In this document: piece by piece, positions 52,391 through 61,821 of the stretch
Layout: every line of letters starts with the position of its first letter
Position numbering within the stretch: position 1 is the first letter of the stretch
DNA from: UBA1189 sp045594245
GTDB taxonomy: Bacteria; Bacteroidota; Bacteroidia; Bacteroidales; Bacteroidaceae
Length of the DNA: 64,000 nucleotides
Direction of reading: 5' to 3'
NCBI GenBank assembly: GCA_045594245.1
Contig: JAZNYG010000023.1
Span: 1-64,000, forward strand
Program-made: the position numbers and the translations under genes
The notes under the pieces: model-generated
What the model was told of the DNA's origin: nothing
The model's input: the letters and a program-made list of their open reading frames with translations, nothing else
Databases searched by the model: none

Positions 52391-54860
52391 TTATCAATGC
52401 GAGTACCACAGTAGCCAGTGAAGCGGCTGTTGAACTTAAACTCAAGACTTCAGCTGCCGACATACCTTCACGCTCCTCCTTCGTTGGCACCACAATTTCA
52501 CAACCAGGCTCTACCACTTTGCGGCTCCAGCGGTTGGCTTTCGACACTGTTCCATTCATATACACAATATACACATTCGACTTACTGGCATTCTCATTGT
52601 ATCCGCCCGCTTGATTCACGTAATGGTTCAGCCGCTTCCCCTTATTATAGGCAATCGTATTGGCATACATAACCTCTCCGCTCACCTTCACCGTATTTGA
52701 GAACTGTGGTATAATCAATCGATCACCATCGCGCAACGTGATGTCAGCATCCGAACCTGGATTATTCAAAGCCCTGTCCAACTCAATGCCCACGGGATAG
52801 ACCGTCTGGTTCATCATACTACGGCGAATAGACACAGAGTCCTTTTTATTCTCAGCCATTTGGATAGCTGCTTCGATAGTCGACTCCAAGCGCATTTTTT
52901 CCTCTTCGGTCATCATACGCTCTAGGCGTGCTCCCTTGATATTGGCCTGTGGTGTCAGTCCTCCAGCATTGGCAACTAATTCGCTCAAACGCTGGTTTTT
53001 CTTTTCCAACGCATAGGTACCCCCAAAAAGCACCTCACCCTCCACCGTTACATTCTCCTGTTCGTGGTAACCTGGGCTTTTGCGCACATACACTTCATCG
53101 AAAGGCTTTAGGGTAAAGTTTGGGGTTCCCTCCACAACCAAGCCATCACTGATGGCAAACGAATAGACATACGATATGGTATCTACAGCCGAAGTTGCCT
53201 GCGAGTTTTTCATACGGCGTGCCACATCCACCTTAGCCGTCGAAGCAGCCTCGTTCAGTCCACCAGCACTAACAATAAAGTCCTCTATCGACATATTGTC
53301 TACATATTGATATGTACCAGGAAAGGCCACCTCACCAAAGATAGTCACAGTCTGCACCTCCTGCATATCGAAGATGCTGGGTACCAGCAACACATCGTTC
53401 TTACGCAGTGGCACATCAGACGCCGTTCCGTCCATCAGCCGTTCTAAGTTAATGGCCATGTTCTCCATCGTGTTGTTCGGATTACGACGGTTCAGGATGG
53501 CACGGTTGAGGAACGCCTCATCCTTCAGTCCACCGGCACTCTCAATGAGCTGCTTCACAGTCGTTATACGTCCACCCATTTGAAACATGCCAGGACGATA
53601 CACCGCCCCCTTCACTTCCACCATATTAGCAAAAGTCGACATAATGGAATCCACCGATATAGAGTCACCGTTGGCCACGGTGAAGTTTGATTGTTCGTTA
53701 GTATCGAGCGTATAAATTTCGCGTTCCCGCTTTCCGTTACGTATCAAGCGTACATCCTCTTTGTAAGCATTGCCTGAAAATCCACCTGCATACTTCAGTA
53801 ACTGTGCCACCGATTCACCATCGAGCATTTCGTAGTACATAGGACGCTTTACATTACCCGTCACGCTTACAAGATTCTTATAAGCATCTACCACAACCAC
53901 ATCATTATCTTCGAGACGTATGCCGGTATCACTATTGCCATTAAGAATAAAATCATACACATCGTAGGTCGCCACCGGTTTGTCGCTGCGAAAAACCTTC
54001 ACCTCACGTAGCGTACCCATCTCGTTCACACCACCAGCCTGATACAACGCATTGAAGATGGTGGCAAACGACGACATTGCATAGGTGCCAGGATTCTCCA
54101 CTTCACCCATCACATGTACCTGTATCGTCCGGTTTTGTGCCAGCGACAGGCGTATATTAGAACTCGGTTCATCGCCATTGATACCTGAATAAATCTGTCC
54201 GAACTGATCCTTCAAGTACTTATTGGCCTGTACCACTGTAAGTCCGCTCAAGTGCACAGGTCCCAAGTTCTCCACATAGATATTGCCATCTGGCGATATG
54301 ATTTCTTGAATATTCGACTGCGATGCCCCCCAAATATCTATTACCACCTCATCGCCAGGTCCCAACTTATAATTGGCTGGAGTAGGCAGATTATAGCTAG
54401 CCTCAAAGGCTACATCTTTATTTAGGAAAATGCGATGACCAAAGATTTCCTTCTTGTTCTGTGCTTCCATCATATACATCATGGCAGAGTCTGGGAAGAG
54501 GAAGTCCATCGTACTCATCATCATCGTCTCGCGCTCTACAGCATTAAGTTTGTTTCTACTCTCCTTATCGCTATGTAGTTCTACCATGCCATTACCCTTT
54601 GGTGCAGTGCGTGTGCGTGACTTCTCATTCAACGATGCTCCTACGCCAACCTTTTTCTGGCTCTCTATCTTGCGCTTTATACGGTTCACCTGTTCCATGG
54701 TTACCCCTTTACGCAACAATTCCTTGGCAATCTGCTGCTGGCTATCACCCCTTCCCTGCGCCTCCATAGCATATTCAATGACTTGGTCGTCAGTCATCTT
54801 CTGTGCCGATATCAGCTGTACACAAAAGAGTAGCGATACGAATATCAATAGTTTTTTCAT
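52377..54860 (-). CDS. wza: polysaccharide export outer-membrane protein (Wza-like, SLBB)
   Basis: The 827-residue protein has a signal peptide (about 1-19), a polysaccharide export domain (YKLGPGDEVVIDIWGASQSN at about 164-183) and a series of SLBB domains (for example VHVMGEVENPGTYAMSSFAT and VTIFGEVAFPGTYQYVDNMS). A C-terminal segment with a hydrophobic helix ends in VLALINVFR. It forms the exit channel for the polysaccharide through the periplasm and outer membrane. It is longer than E. coli Wza because of extra SLBB repeats, as usual in Bacteroidota. The gene is second in the operon after the sugar transferase. Confidence 0.92.
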   Translation of the reverse strand: MKKLLIFVSLLFCVQLISAQKMTDDQVIEYAMEAQGRGDSQQQIAKELLRKGVTMEQVNRIKRKIESQKKVGVGASLNEKSRTRTAPKGNGMVELHSDKESRNKLNAVERETMMMSTMDFLFPDSAMMYMMEAQNKKEIFGHRIFLNKDVAFEASYNLPTPANYKLGPGDEVVIDIWGASQSNIQEIISPDGNIYVENLGPVHLSGLTVVQANKYLKDQFGQIYSGINGDEPSSNIRLSLAQNRTIQVHVMGEVENPGTYAMSSFATIFNALYQAGGVNEMGTLREVKVFRSDKPVATYDVYDFILNGNSDTGIRLEDNDVVVVDAYKNLVSVTGNVKRPMYYEMLDGESVAQLLKYAGGFSGNAYKEDVRLIRNGKREREIYTLDTNEQSNFTVANGDSISVDSIMSTFANMVEVKGAVYRPGMFQMGGRITTVKQLIESAGGLKDEAFLNRAILNRRNPNNTMENMAINLERLMDGTASDVPLRKNDVLLVPSIFDMQEVQTVTIFGEVAFPGTYQYVDNMSIEDFIVSAGGLNEAASTAKVDVARRMKNSQATSAVDTISYVYSFAISDGLVVEGTPNFTLKPFDEVYVRKSPGYHEQENVTVEGEVLFGGTYALEKKNQRLSELVANAGGLTPQANIKGARLERMMTEEEKMRLESTIEAAIQMAENKKDSVSIRRSMMNQTVYPVGIELDRALNNPGSDADITLRDGDRLIIPQFSNTVKVSGEVMYANTIAYNKGKRLNHYVNQAGGYNENASKSNVYIVYMNGTVSKANRWSRKVVEPGCEIVVPTKEEREGMSAAEVLSLSSTAASLATVVLALINVFR

Positions 54861-54881
54861 ACACTTATAGTTATTTCGTAA

Positions 54882-55526
54882 TTAGAATTTCTTCCCGCTG
54901 ATAATCGAGAAGGCCGTTTTGAAAATAATCATGCAGTCACCCCACAATGAGCGAGTGGTCAAGTACTCAAGGTCCATATCCAGACGAGTGAGCATCTTCT
55001 CCATCGTGTCGGTATATCCATTATATAGTGTTGCCTGCGAAGTCAATCCTGGACGCATTTTATAGATATGCACATAGTTCGGATTCACCGCCATGATTTT
55101 GTCAATGAACACCTGTCGTTCGGGACGCGGTCCCACGAGCGACATGTCACCATTCAGCACGTTGAAAAGCTGCGGCAACTCATCTATATGATGATCGCGT
55201 AAGAACTGTCCTACACGTGTCATTTGTTCTTTGCGCTCTTCTGCAGTACGTGGTATGCCATTCTTCTCCGCATCCTTTTTCATAGTTCGAAATTTGTAGA
55301 TAGTGAAAGTCTTACCCTTATATCCTACACGTTCCTGCTTGTATATAGGGTCACCACCAGCCAGCCATATCACCAAAAATACGAGTAGCAACACTGGTGA
55401 CAACAACACGATACCACAGAGTGCAGCAATAAAGTCGATTAAACGTTTCATAAATCGCTCAAAGCCAGACATAGCATCCCTACATTCTATCACCGCCACG
55501 TCAGCTTGAGCCTGTATATTTTCCAT
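54882..55526 (-). CDS. initiating sugar transferase (undecaprenyl-phosphate phosphosugar transferase)
   Basis: The 214-residue enzyme transfers the first phosphosugar to undecaprenyl phosphate. One membrane helix (about 29-55) is followed by the catalytic domain with DPIYKQERVGYKGKTFTIYK, FRTMKKDAE and DELPQLFNVLNGDMSLVGPR, the hallmark of WbaP/PglC-type transferases. The ATG at 55526 (MENIQAQADV) is chosen because it precedes the family homology. An in-frame ATG at 55604 would lie 7-14 bp from the -7 element. It heads the polysaccharide operon. No UpxY/UpxZ-type genes precede it. Confidence 0.88.
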   Translation of the reverse strand: MENIQAQADVAVIECRDAMSGFERFMKRLIDFIAALCGIVLLSPVLLLVFLVIWLAGGDPIYKQERVGYKGKTFTIYKFRTMKKDAEKNGIPRTAEERKEQMTRVGQFLRDHHIDELPQLFNVLNGDMSLVGPRPERQVFIDKIMAVNPNYVHIYKMRPGLTSQATLYNGYTDTMEKMLTRLDMDLEYLTTRSLWGDCMIIFKTAFSIISGKKF

Positions 55527-55620
55527 ATATGCAGATAATATTAAAGAGACATAACCATATTTATGGAACGTAAATCTTGTTAGATTATTATCCCTAAAAA
55601 TCATTTTTTATTTTGTCGCA

Positions 55621-55650
55621 CAAAGGTATGACATTTTCTGCTCATTACAA
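55621..55650 (-). promoter_or_regulatory. promoter of the polysaccharide operon
   Basis: On the minus strand TTG at 55648-55650 and TACCTTTG at 55621-55628 are 19 bp apart. The leader before the ATG at 55526 is about 90 nt. No flanking inverted repeats typical of invertible capsule promoters are visible. Confidence 0.7.
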
Positions 55651-55660
55651 TAAAAAATGT

Positions 55661-55668
55661 TATCTTTG
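55661..55668 (+). promoter_or_regulatory. -7 element of fabD
   Basis: TATCTTTG stands 60 bp before the fabD start. The upstream TTTG box is degenerate (TTCTG at the expected distance). It is back to back with the polysaccharide promoter. Confidence 0.55.
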
Positions 55669-55728
55669 CGACTTGAAAAATGATTTTGGCCTAGATTTTC
55701 TATGTAAACAATTAAAAAGAACCGAATT

Positions 55729-56595
55729 ATGAAAGCATTTGTTTTTCCCGGTCAGGGAGCCCAGTTCTCAGGAATGGGCAAGGACTTGTATGAAACTTCA
55801 CCGTTAGCTAAGGAGTTGTTCGAAAAAGCCAACGACATCCTTGGTTATCGCATCACGGATATTATGTTTGAAGGTACCGACGAAGAGCTTCGTCAGACCA
55901 AAGTGACTCAGCCCGCCGTATTTCTCCACTCTGTCATCAGCGTCCTCTGCTTGGACGACGAATTCTGCCCCGACATGGTGGCCGGACACTCGCTCGGTGA
56001 GTTCTCGGCGATGGTTGCCAGCGGCGCCCTCTCGTTTGAGGATGGTTTGAAGCTAGTATATGCCCGTGCCATGGCCATGCAGAAAGCTTGCGAACTGCAA
56101 CCCTCCACGATGGCTGCCATCATCGCCCTACCCGACGAGAGCATCGAAGCCGTATGCCGCGAGGTCAGCGAGGGAGGTCACACCGTAGTAGCGGCTAACT
56201 ACAACTGTCCTGGACAGGTGGTTATCTCAGGTAGCATGGAAGGCATCAAGCTCGCCTGTGAGAAGCTCACCGAGGCTGGAGCCAAGCGTGCCCTTCCACT
56301 AAGCGTAGGCGGTGCGTTCCACTCACCGTTGATGGATCCCGCCAAGGTAGAGCTCGAGGCGGCCATCCAAGCCACCGAGTTCCACACGCCCAAGTGCCCC
56401 GTTTACCAAAACGTAGATGCACTGCCACACACCAATCCTGAAGAGATCAAGGCCAACCTGATTGCACAGCTTACCTCTCCCGTTCGCTGGACCCAGAGTG
56501 TGCTGCACATGATAGCTGATGGAGCCGAGACCTTCACCGAGTGTGGTCCTGGCAACGTGCTTACGGGATTAATAAGAAAAATCAAAAAAGCATAG
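55729..56595 (+). CDS. fabD: malonyl-CoA:ACP transacylase
   Basis: The 288-residue enzyme loads malonyl groups onto acyl carrier protein for fatty acid synthesis. It has FPGQGAQFSGMGKDL at the start, the catalytic serine in GHSLGEFSA (Ser88), and GGAFHSPLM with the catalytic histidine near residue 200. The length is normal for FabD. It stands apart from other fatty acid genes, divergent from the polysaccharide operon. Confidence 0.95.
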   Translation: MKAFVFPGQGAQFSGMGKDLYETSPLAKELFEKANDILGYRITDIMFEGTDEELRQTKVTQPAVFLHSVISVLCLDDEFCPDMVAGHSLGEFSAMVASGALSFEDGLKLVYARAMAMQKACELQPSTMAAIIALPDESIEAVCREVSEGGHTVVAANYNCPGQVVISGSMEGIKLACEKLTEAGAKRALPLSVGGAFHSPLMDPAKVELEAAIQATEFHTPKCPVYQNVDALPHTNPEEIKANLIAQLTSPVRWTQSVLHMIADGAETFTECGPGNVLTGLIRKIKKA

Positions 56596-56708
56596 CATTT
56601 TCAATTATGAAATAGGAATCAGAAATTATGAGGTAACCCACATTGCACACAATAGTAATGGATATATGTTTCCCATAATTCAGAATTCAAAAATCTGAAA
56701 TACATAAC

Positions 56709-58424
56709 ATGTCAAAAATCATCCTCTACCAAATCTTCACCCGTCTTTTCGGTAACGACAACACCACCCGCATACCCGGTGGCAGCATCGAAGAGAACGG
56801 TTGTGGAAAGCTAGCAGACTTCACCCCCGAGGCTCTTGCTGCCATCAAGCAGCTGGGCACCACCCACGTATGGTACACAGGCCTTATCGAGCATGCTACG
56901 CAGACCGACTACAGCCAGTTCGGCATCCGTCCCGACCACAAAGCCACCGTCAAGGGGCAGGCCGGTTCGCCCTATGCCATCAAGGACTACTACGACGTAG
57001 ACCCCGACCTGGCGACCTCTGTGCCCAACCGCATGAAGGAGTTCACCCAGCTGGTGAAGCGTACCCACGCTGCCGGATTGAAGATGATTATCGACTTTGT
57101 CCCCAACCACGTGGCACGCTGCTACCACTCCGATGCCAAACCCAAGAGTGTAGTAGACCTCGGCGAGAAGGACGACACCAGTGTATTCTTCTCTCCCAGG
57201 AACAACTTCTACTACCTGCCCGATACCACCCTTGGTGGAGAGATCGACTGGCAAGACTACGTAGAGAGTCCCGCCCGTGCCACCGGCAACGACCGCTTCG
57301 ATGCCTCCCCCACGCGCAACGACTGGTACGAGACCGTAAAACTCAACTACGGTGTCAACTACCGCGAGGGCGGTCGCACCGACTTCTACCCCTTCCCCTC
57401 CACCTGGCTCAAAATGCGCGACATCCTGCTCTTCTGGGCCAAGAAGGGAGTCGACGGTTTCCGTTGCGACATGGCCGAGATGGTACCCTTCCAGTTCTGG
57501 GGTTGGGTGATACCTATTATCAAGGAGAAGTACCCCGACATCATCTTCATTGCCGAGGTGTATAACACGTGGGAATACTACAACTACGTCAAACACGGAA
57601 AATTCGATTACCTGTACGATAAAGTAGGCCTCTACGACACACTCATCAGCATCATCCGCCATCAGCAGTCGGCTACCGATATTACGCGTTGCTGGCAGAA
57701 TCTGGGCGAACTGCGTAATCGCATGCTCCACTTCATGGAGAACCACGATGAGCAGCGCCTCGCCTCCGATTTCATCGCCGGTCATGGCCGTCCTGCCCTG
57801 CCCGCCGTGCTTGTGAGCACCACTATTGACACCTGCCCAATGATGGTTTACTTCGGCCAGGAGCTAGGTGAGCGTGGCATGGATACCGAAGGTTTCAGCG
57901 GCCGCAACGGACGCACCACCATCTTCGATTATTGGAGTGTCGATACTATATGTCGTTGGCGCGATGGCGGCACCTTCTCTGGACGCGAGCTCAACGACGG
58001 AGAGCGCGACTTACAGCGCCAGTATGCCCGCCTACTCCATATCGCCCGCGACGAGCGTGCCATCAGCGAGGGCGACTTCTTCGACCTCATGTACGCCAAT
58101 CCGCATACCGAAGGATTCAATCCTCATCGCCAATATGCCTTCTTGCGAAAATATAAGAATGAGCTATTAATCATTGTAGCCAACTTCGACGAACGCGACA
58201 CCCAAGTAGCCGTCAACATCCCTACCCACGCATTCGATTATTTCCATCTACCCGAACTTCAGAGCGTAGAGGCAACCGAGCTTCTCACTGGAACAACCAT
58301 TACCCTCACCCTCTCACCTGAAGGACCTATCATCCTCAACCTACCAGGTTATTCGGGGATTATCGTAAAGATTGAAATAGCTCTACCTCTAGTCCAACAA
58401 ACAACTATAAATGTAGTACATTGA
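56709..58424 (+). CDS. intracellular alpha-amylase-family enzyme (GH13)
   Basis: The 571-residue protein has the GH13 barrel motifs: DFVPNH (129-134), GFRCDMAEM with nucleophile Asp254, IIFIAEVYN with acid Glu283, and ENHDEQR with Asp347. It has no signal peptide, so it probably acts on maltodextrin or glycogen inside the cell. The C-terminal 100 residues form a beta domain. The subfamily cannot be fixed by eye. The gene follows fabD after a short gap with repeats of ATTATGA type and shows no link to SusC/SusD genes. Confidence 0.9.
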   Translation: MSKIILYQIFTRLFGNDNTTRIPGGSIEENGCGKLADFTPEALAAIKQLGTTHVWYTGLIEHATQTDYSQFGIRPDHKATVKGQAGSPYAIKDYYDVDPDLATSVPNRMKEFTQLVKRTHAAGLKMIIDFVPNHVARCYHSDAKPKSVVDLGEKDDTSVFFSPRNNFYYLPDTTLGGEIDWQDYVESPARATGNDRFDASPTRNDWYETVKLNYGVNYREGGRTDFYPFPSTWLKMRDILLFWAKKGVDGFRCDMAEMVPFQFWGWVIPIIKEKYPDIIFIAEVYNTWEYYNYVKHGKFDYLYDKVGLYDTLISIIRHQQSATDITRCWQNLGELRNRMLHFMENHDEQRLASDFIAGHGRPALPAVLVSTTIDTCPMMVYFGQELGERGMDTEGFSGRNGRTTIFDYWSVDTICRWRDGGTFSGRELNDGERDLQRQYARLLHIARDERAISEGDFFDLMYANPHTEGFNPHRQYAFLRKYKNELLIIVANFDERDTQVAVNIPTHAFDYFHLPELQSVEATELLTGTTITLTLSPEGPIILNLPGYSGIIVKIEIALPLVQQTTINVVH

Positions 58425-58604
58425 TTCTTTGATACTACATTTTTAAGCCCACACTTTAACTCTAGGTTTTTTCTTCAACAATTTCATTCACATTGAACAC
58501 ATCACCAACTTAAAGAGGACTTACTTTTATTATTATTGCTATCTTTGCAGTTGTTAGGCTACACACTATATTAATTACAACCATTGACATAGGTATTAAA
58601 CAAC

Positions 58605-61037
58605 ATGACTACACAAAAAGACACAAAAAAAAGAAAAGCAGAAAAGCAAAAGCTAGAACTCAAATGGATACAAAGTATTCATATAGCAATAAAGAACGAA
58701 ACGACACAATTCATTGTGGGACTGCTGCTGGTAATGGTAGCTCTATACATGATACTGGCTTTCAGCTCGTTCATCCTCAATGGTGGTGCCGACCAAAGCG
58801 CTATGGAGCCACAGACCGTAACTGAGGCCCTTGCCAATACCACTCCCGACAAGGTGGAGAACGCTACCGGGCGCAGTGGCGCACACATTGCGCAGACCCT
58901 CATCAACGGCTGCTTCGGCATTTCGGCCTATTGCATAGCCGCATTCATGCTGGTGCTGGGCCTCAATCTCATGCGCACCTACAAGTTCAACCTCAAGCAC
59001 TGGGGTATCTGCTGCGCCACCATCCTCGTGTGGGGCTCCTTGTTCTTGAGCATTACTGTCGACCGTTGGTTTGTAGGCTCAGGTATCTACTGGGGGGGCT
59101 ACCATGGTCATAATGTGTCTGAATGGCTCAGCGCTCAGTTTGGTATGCCCGGTATCATCATCCTGTTGGCAGTGATAGCCGTCTTGTTCTGCATGTACCT
59201 CACGAGTAATACGATAGAGTTTATCCGCAAATTGCTCCACCCCAAGTCGTTGCTTCCGGGCAAGGATGAGGAGGAGAAGGACGGCCCTGTGCAGGAGGAC
59301 GATAGCCTGAACGCAGAGGTGCCCTTCAGTATCGAGGAGCAGTCTACCGAGATAGAGTGGAGCACAGATAATCAGGAATCGGATACCCTGGAGGAGATGG
59401 AACTGGAGATTGTCGATGTCCCCGCTGACGAAACAGAACAAAATCCCGCCGAGAAGCAGGAGGAAGAGACCGAGTTCACCATCGAGGTCAACGAAGAGGA
59501 GGTAGCCGAGAAGATTGTCGAACCCTACAACCCCAAGCTCGACCTCTCACGCTACAAATACCCCACCATCGACCTGCTCAACAAGGGCAACGATGATGCT
59601 TTCCTTGTCGACCGCGACGAGCAGAATGCCAAGAAAGACAGCATCATCCAGGCGCTGCGCAACTTCGGCATCGAGATATCCTCCATCAAGGCCACCGTGG
59701 GTCCCACCATCACGCTCTACGAGATTACCCCTGCCCCAGGTGTGCGCATCTCGAAGATCAAGAACCTCGAAGACGACATCGCCCTGACGCTTGCCGCCTT
59801 CAGTACCCGTATCATCGCCCCCATACCCGGCAAGGGCACCATCGGTATAGAAATTCCCAATGCCAATCCCCAAGTGGTGTCGATGTATTCGGTCATCAAT
59901 AGCCGCAAATTCCAAGAGTCTACCTATGAACTGCCTGTAGCCATCGGCAAGACTATCACGAATGAGATACTCATGTTCGACCTCTGCAAGATGCCCCACC
60001 TCCTCGTGGCAGGTGCCACCGGTCAGGGTAAGTCCGTAGGTCTGAACGCCATCATCACCTCGCTCCTCTACAAGAAGCACCCCGCCGAGCTGAAGCTCGT
60101 AATGGTCGACCCCAAGAAGGTGGAGCTCAGCATCTACTCCTCCATCGAGAAACACTTCCTGGCCAAGCTCCCCGACGGCGAAGATGCCATCATCACCGAT
60201 GTTACCAAGGTGGTGCAGACCCTCAAGTCGCTCTGCGTGGAGATGGACACCCGCTACGACCTGCTCAAGGCAGCCGGTGTGCGCAACCTGCGCGAGTATA
60301 ACGACAAGTTCATCAACCGCCAGCTCAACCCCGAGAAGGGTCACAAGTACATGCCCTACATCGTGGTCATCATCGACGAGTTTGGCGACCTTATCATGAC
60401 TGCCGGCAAGGAGGTAGAGCTCCCCATTGCCCGCATCGCCCAGTTGGCCCGTGCCGTAGGTATACATATGATTATCGCTACCCAGCGCCCCACGACGAAC
60501 ATCATTACCGGTACCATCAAGGCCAACTTCCCTGCCCGTATCGCCTTCCGCGTATCGGCCATGATTGACTCGCGCACCATCCTCGACCGCCCCGGAGCCA
60601 ACCAGCTCATCGGTAAGGGCGACATGCTCTTCCTTCAGGGCAGCGACCCCGTGCGTGTGCAGTGTGCCTTTGTCGACACTCCCGAGGTGGAGCGCATCGG
60701 TAAGTACATCAGCGAGCAACAGGGCTATCCCACGGCGTTCTACCTGCCCGAGTATGTGGACGAGAATGCTGGCGAAGGCAGCAACCTCGACGATGTAGAC
60801 TTAAAGCGCCTCGACCCCATGTTCGAGGATGCAGCACGCCTGGTCGTAGTACACCAGTCGGGTTCCACATCGCTCATCCAGCGCAAGTTCTCCATCGGCT
60901 ACAACCGCGCAGGTCGCATCATGGACCAGCTCGAGAAGGCCGGCATCGTAGGTCCCGTCGATGGCAGCAAGCCCCGTCAGGTGCTCTGTGCCGATGAGAT
61001 GGATTTGGAAATGAAGTTGAACAGTCTGAACAGTTGA
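58605..61037 (+). CDS. ftsK: DNA translocase FtsK/SpoIIIE family
   Basis: The 810-residue protein has four membrane segments in the first 200 residues, an acidic linker (about 220-310, rich in EEE/EIE), and the motor with Walker A GATGQGKS (470-477), the Walker B-like YIVVIIDEFGDLIM, and RPTTNIITGTIKANFPARIA. The C-terminal gamma winged helix (about 745-805) contains SGSTSLIQRKFSIGYNRAGR, which recognises KOPS-like sites. It pumps DNA at the division septum and activates XerCD. A TATCTTTG element stands at 58540-58547. Confidence 0.95.
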   Translation: MTTQKDTKKRKAEKQKLELKWIQSIHIAIKNETTQFIVGLLLVMVALYMILAFSSFILNGGADQSAMEPQTVTEALANTTPDKVENATGRSGAHIAQTLINGCFGISAYCIAAFMLVLGLNLMRTYKFNLKHWGICCATILVWGSLFLSITVDRWFVGSGIYWGGYHGHNVSEWLSAQFGMPGIIILLAVIAVLFCMYLTSNTIEFIRKLLHPKSLLPGKDEEEKDGPVQEDDSLNAEVPFSIEEQSTEIEWSTDNQESDTLEEMELEIVDVPADETEQNPAEKQEEETEFTIEVNEEEVAEKIVEPYNPKLDLSRYKYPTIDLLNKGNDDAFLVDRDEQNAKKDSIIQALRNFGIEISSIKATVGPTITLYEITPAPGVRISKIKNLEDDIALTLAAFSTRIIAPIPGKGTIGIEIPNANPQVVSMYSVINSRKFQESTYELPVAIGKTITNEILMFDLCKMPHLLVAGATGQGKSVGLNAIITSLLYKKHPAELKLVMVDPKKVELSIYSSIEKHFLAKLPDGEDAIITDVTKVVQTLKSLCVEMDTRYDLLKAAGVRNLREYNDKFINRQLNPEKGHKYMPYIVVIIDEFGDLIMTAGKEVELPIARIAQLARAVGIHMIIATQRPTTNIITGTIKANFPARIAFRVSAMIDSRTILDRPGANQLIGKGDMLFLQGSDPVRVQCAFVDTPEVERIGKYISEQQGYPTAFYLPEYVDENAGEGSNLDDVDLKRLDPMFEDAARLVVVHQSGSTSLIQRKFSIGYNRAGRIMDQLEKAGIVGPVDGSKPRQVLCADEMDLEMKLNSLNS

Positions 61038-61111
61038 TGGTTTTTGATGAGATAAGGCAGTATGCCTATAATAGTAGATTAACTAACGCTGAAGTTAAAT
61101 TGTAAATAAAG

Positions 61112-61741
61112 ATGAAACGTCTCCATTCAATACTCTTTGCCCTTCTCGTGATGTGTTTCTCCCTTCCCCTTTCGGCCCAAGGACCTGCCGAGGTATGGCT
61201 CCAGAAGGCGGCCAGCAAGTTCGAACAGAAGGGCGTTGACCTCAGTTTCCGCATCAACGAAGATGGCGTGCGCCTCAGCGGCCGACTCCTCATCGAAGGC
61301 AAGAAATTCTGCTTCCTCACCGACGAGATGAAGATATGGTACGACGGCACCACACAGTGGACGCTGCAAATCGACGACGACTACAGCGAGCTCTACATCA
61401 ACGAGCCTACTCCCGACGAGCAGCAGAGCATCAATCCCTATCTCCTGCTCGGCAGCTATCAGGAGCACTTCACCGCTACCGACGGAGGCGAGAAGACCCT
61501 CAACGGAATGCCTCACCACCTCGTGACCCTCAAGGCCAACGACGACCAGCAGGAGCTCTCGCAGCTCAGTCTCTATCTTGATAGTGAAGGCACTCCCGCA
61601 GCCCTCACGCTCACCTTCCCCGATGAGCGCAAATACAAAATTGAGGTGCGCTCCTTGCGCAATGGGCTCACCTTCCCGCAACACACCTTCACCTATCAGC
61701 CCAAGGACTATCCCGCGGATGAGGTGATTGATATGCGGTGA
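61112..61741 (+). CDS. LolA-like outer-membrane lipoprotein carrier protein
   Basis: The 209-residue product has a signal peptide (ending LPLSAQ) and a beta-barrel half-shell pattern with KFEQKGVDLSFRINEDGVRL, GKKFCFLTDEMKIWYDGTTQ and KYKIEVRSLRNGLTFPQHTF, which fit the LolA-like family. LolA ferries lipoproteins across the periplasm. It lies directly after ftsK, as often in Bacteroidota. A gap of short repeats separates it from trxB. Confidence 0.83.
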   Translation: MKRLHSILFALLVMCFSLPLSAQGPAEVWLQKAASKFEQKGVDLSFRINEDGVRLSGRLLIEGKKFCFLTDEMKIWYDGTTQWTLQIDDDYSELYINEPTPDEQQSINPYLLLGSYQEHFTATDGGEKTLNGMPHHLVTLKANDDQQELSQLSLYLDSEGTPAALTLTFPDERKYKIEVRSLRNGLTFPQHTFTYQPKDYPADEVIDMR

Positions 61742-61747
61742 ATGATA

Positions 61748-61811
61748 AACGATTAACGATTAACGATTAACGATTAGCGATTAGCGACTCTAAACACTAA
61801 ACACTAAACAA
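61748..61811. repeat. heptamer array upstream of trxB
   Basis: Four AACGATT units, two AGCGA-type units and three CTAAACA units follow one another in strict 7-base phase, from the LolA-like stop to near the trxB start. Confidence 0.85.
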
Positions 61812-61821
61812 TATACACATT

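Noticed and set aside
55526..55668. Invertible capsule promoter
   Set aside because: No inverted repeats flank the divergent promoter region, and fabD on the other side is a housekeeping gene.
56811..57785. 324-codon minus-strand frame inside the GH13 gene
   Set aside because: Antisense shadow, low-complexity Val/Gly-rich product, while the plus strand has all GH13 motifs.
59547..60719. 390-codon minus-strand frame inside ftsK
   Set aside because: Antisense shadow of a highly conserved ftsK motor with strong third-position bias. No family motifs.
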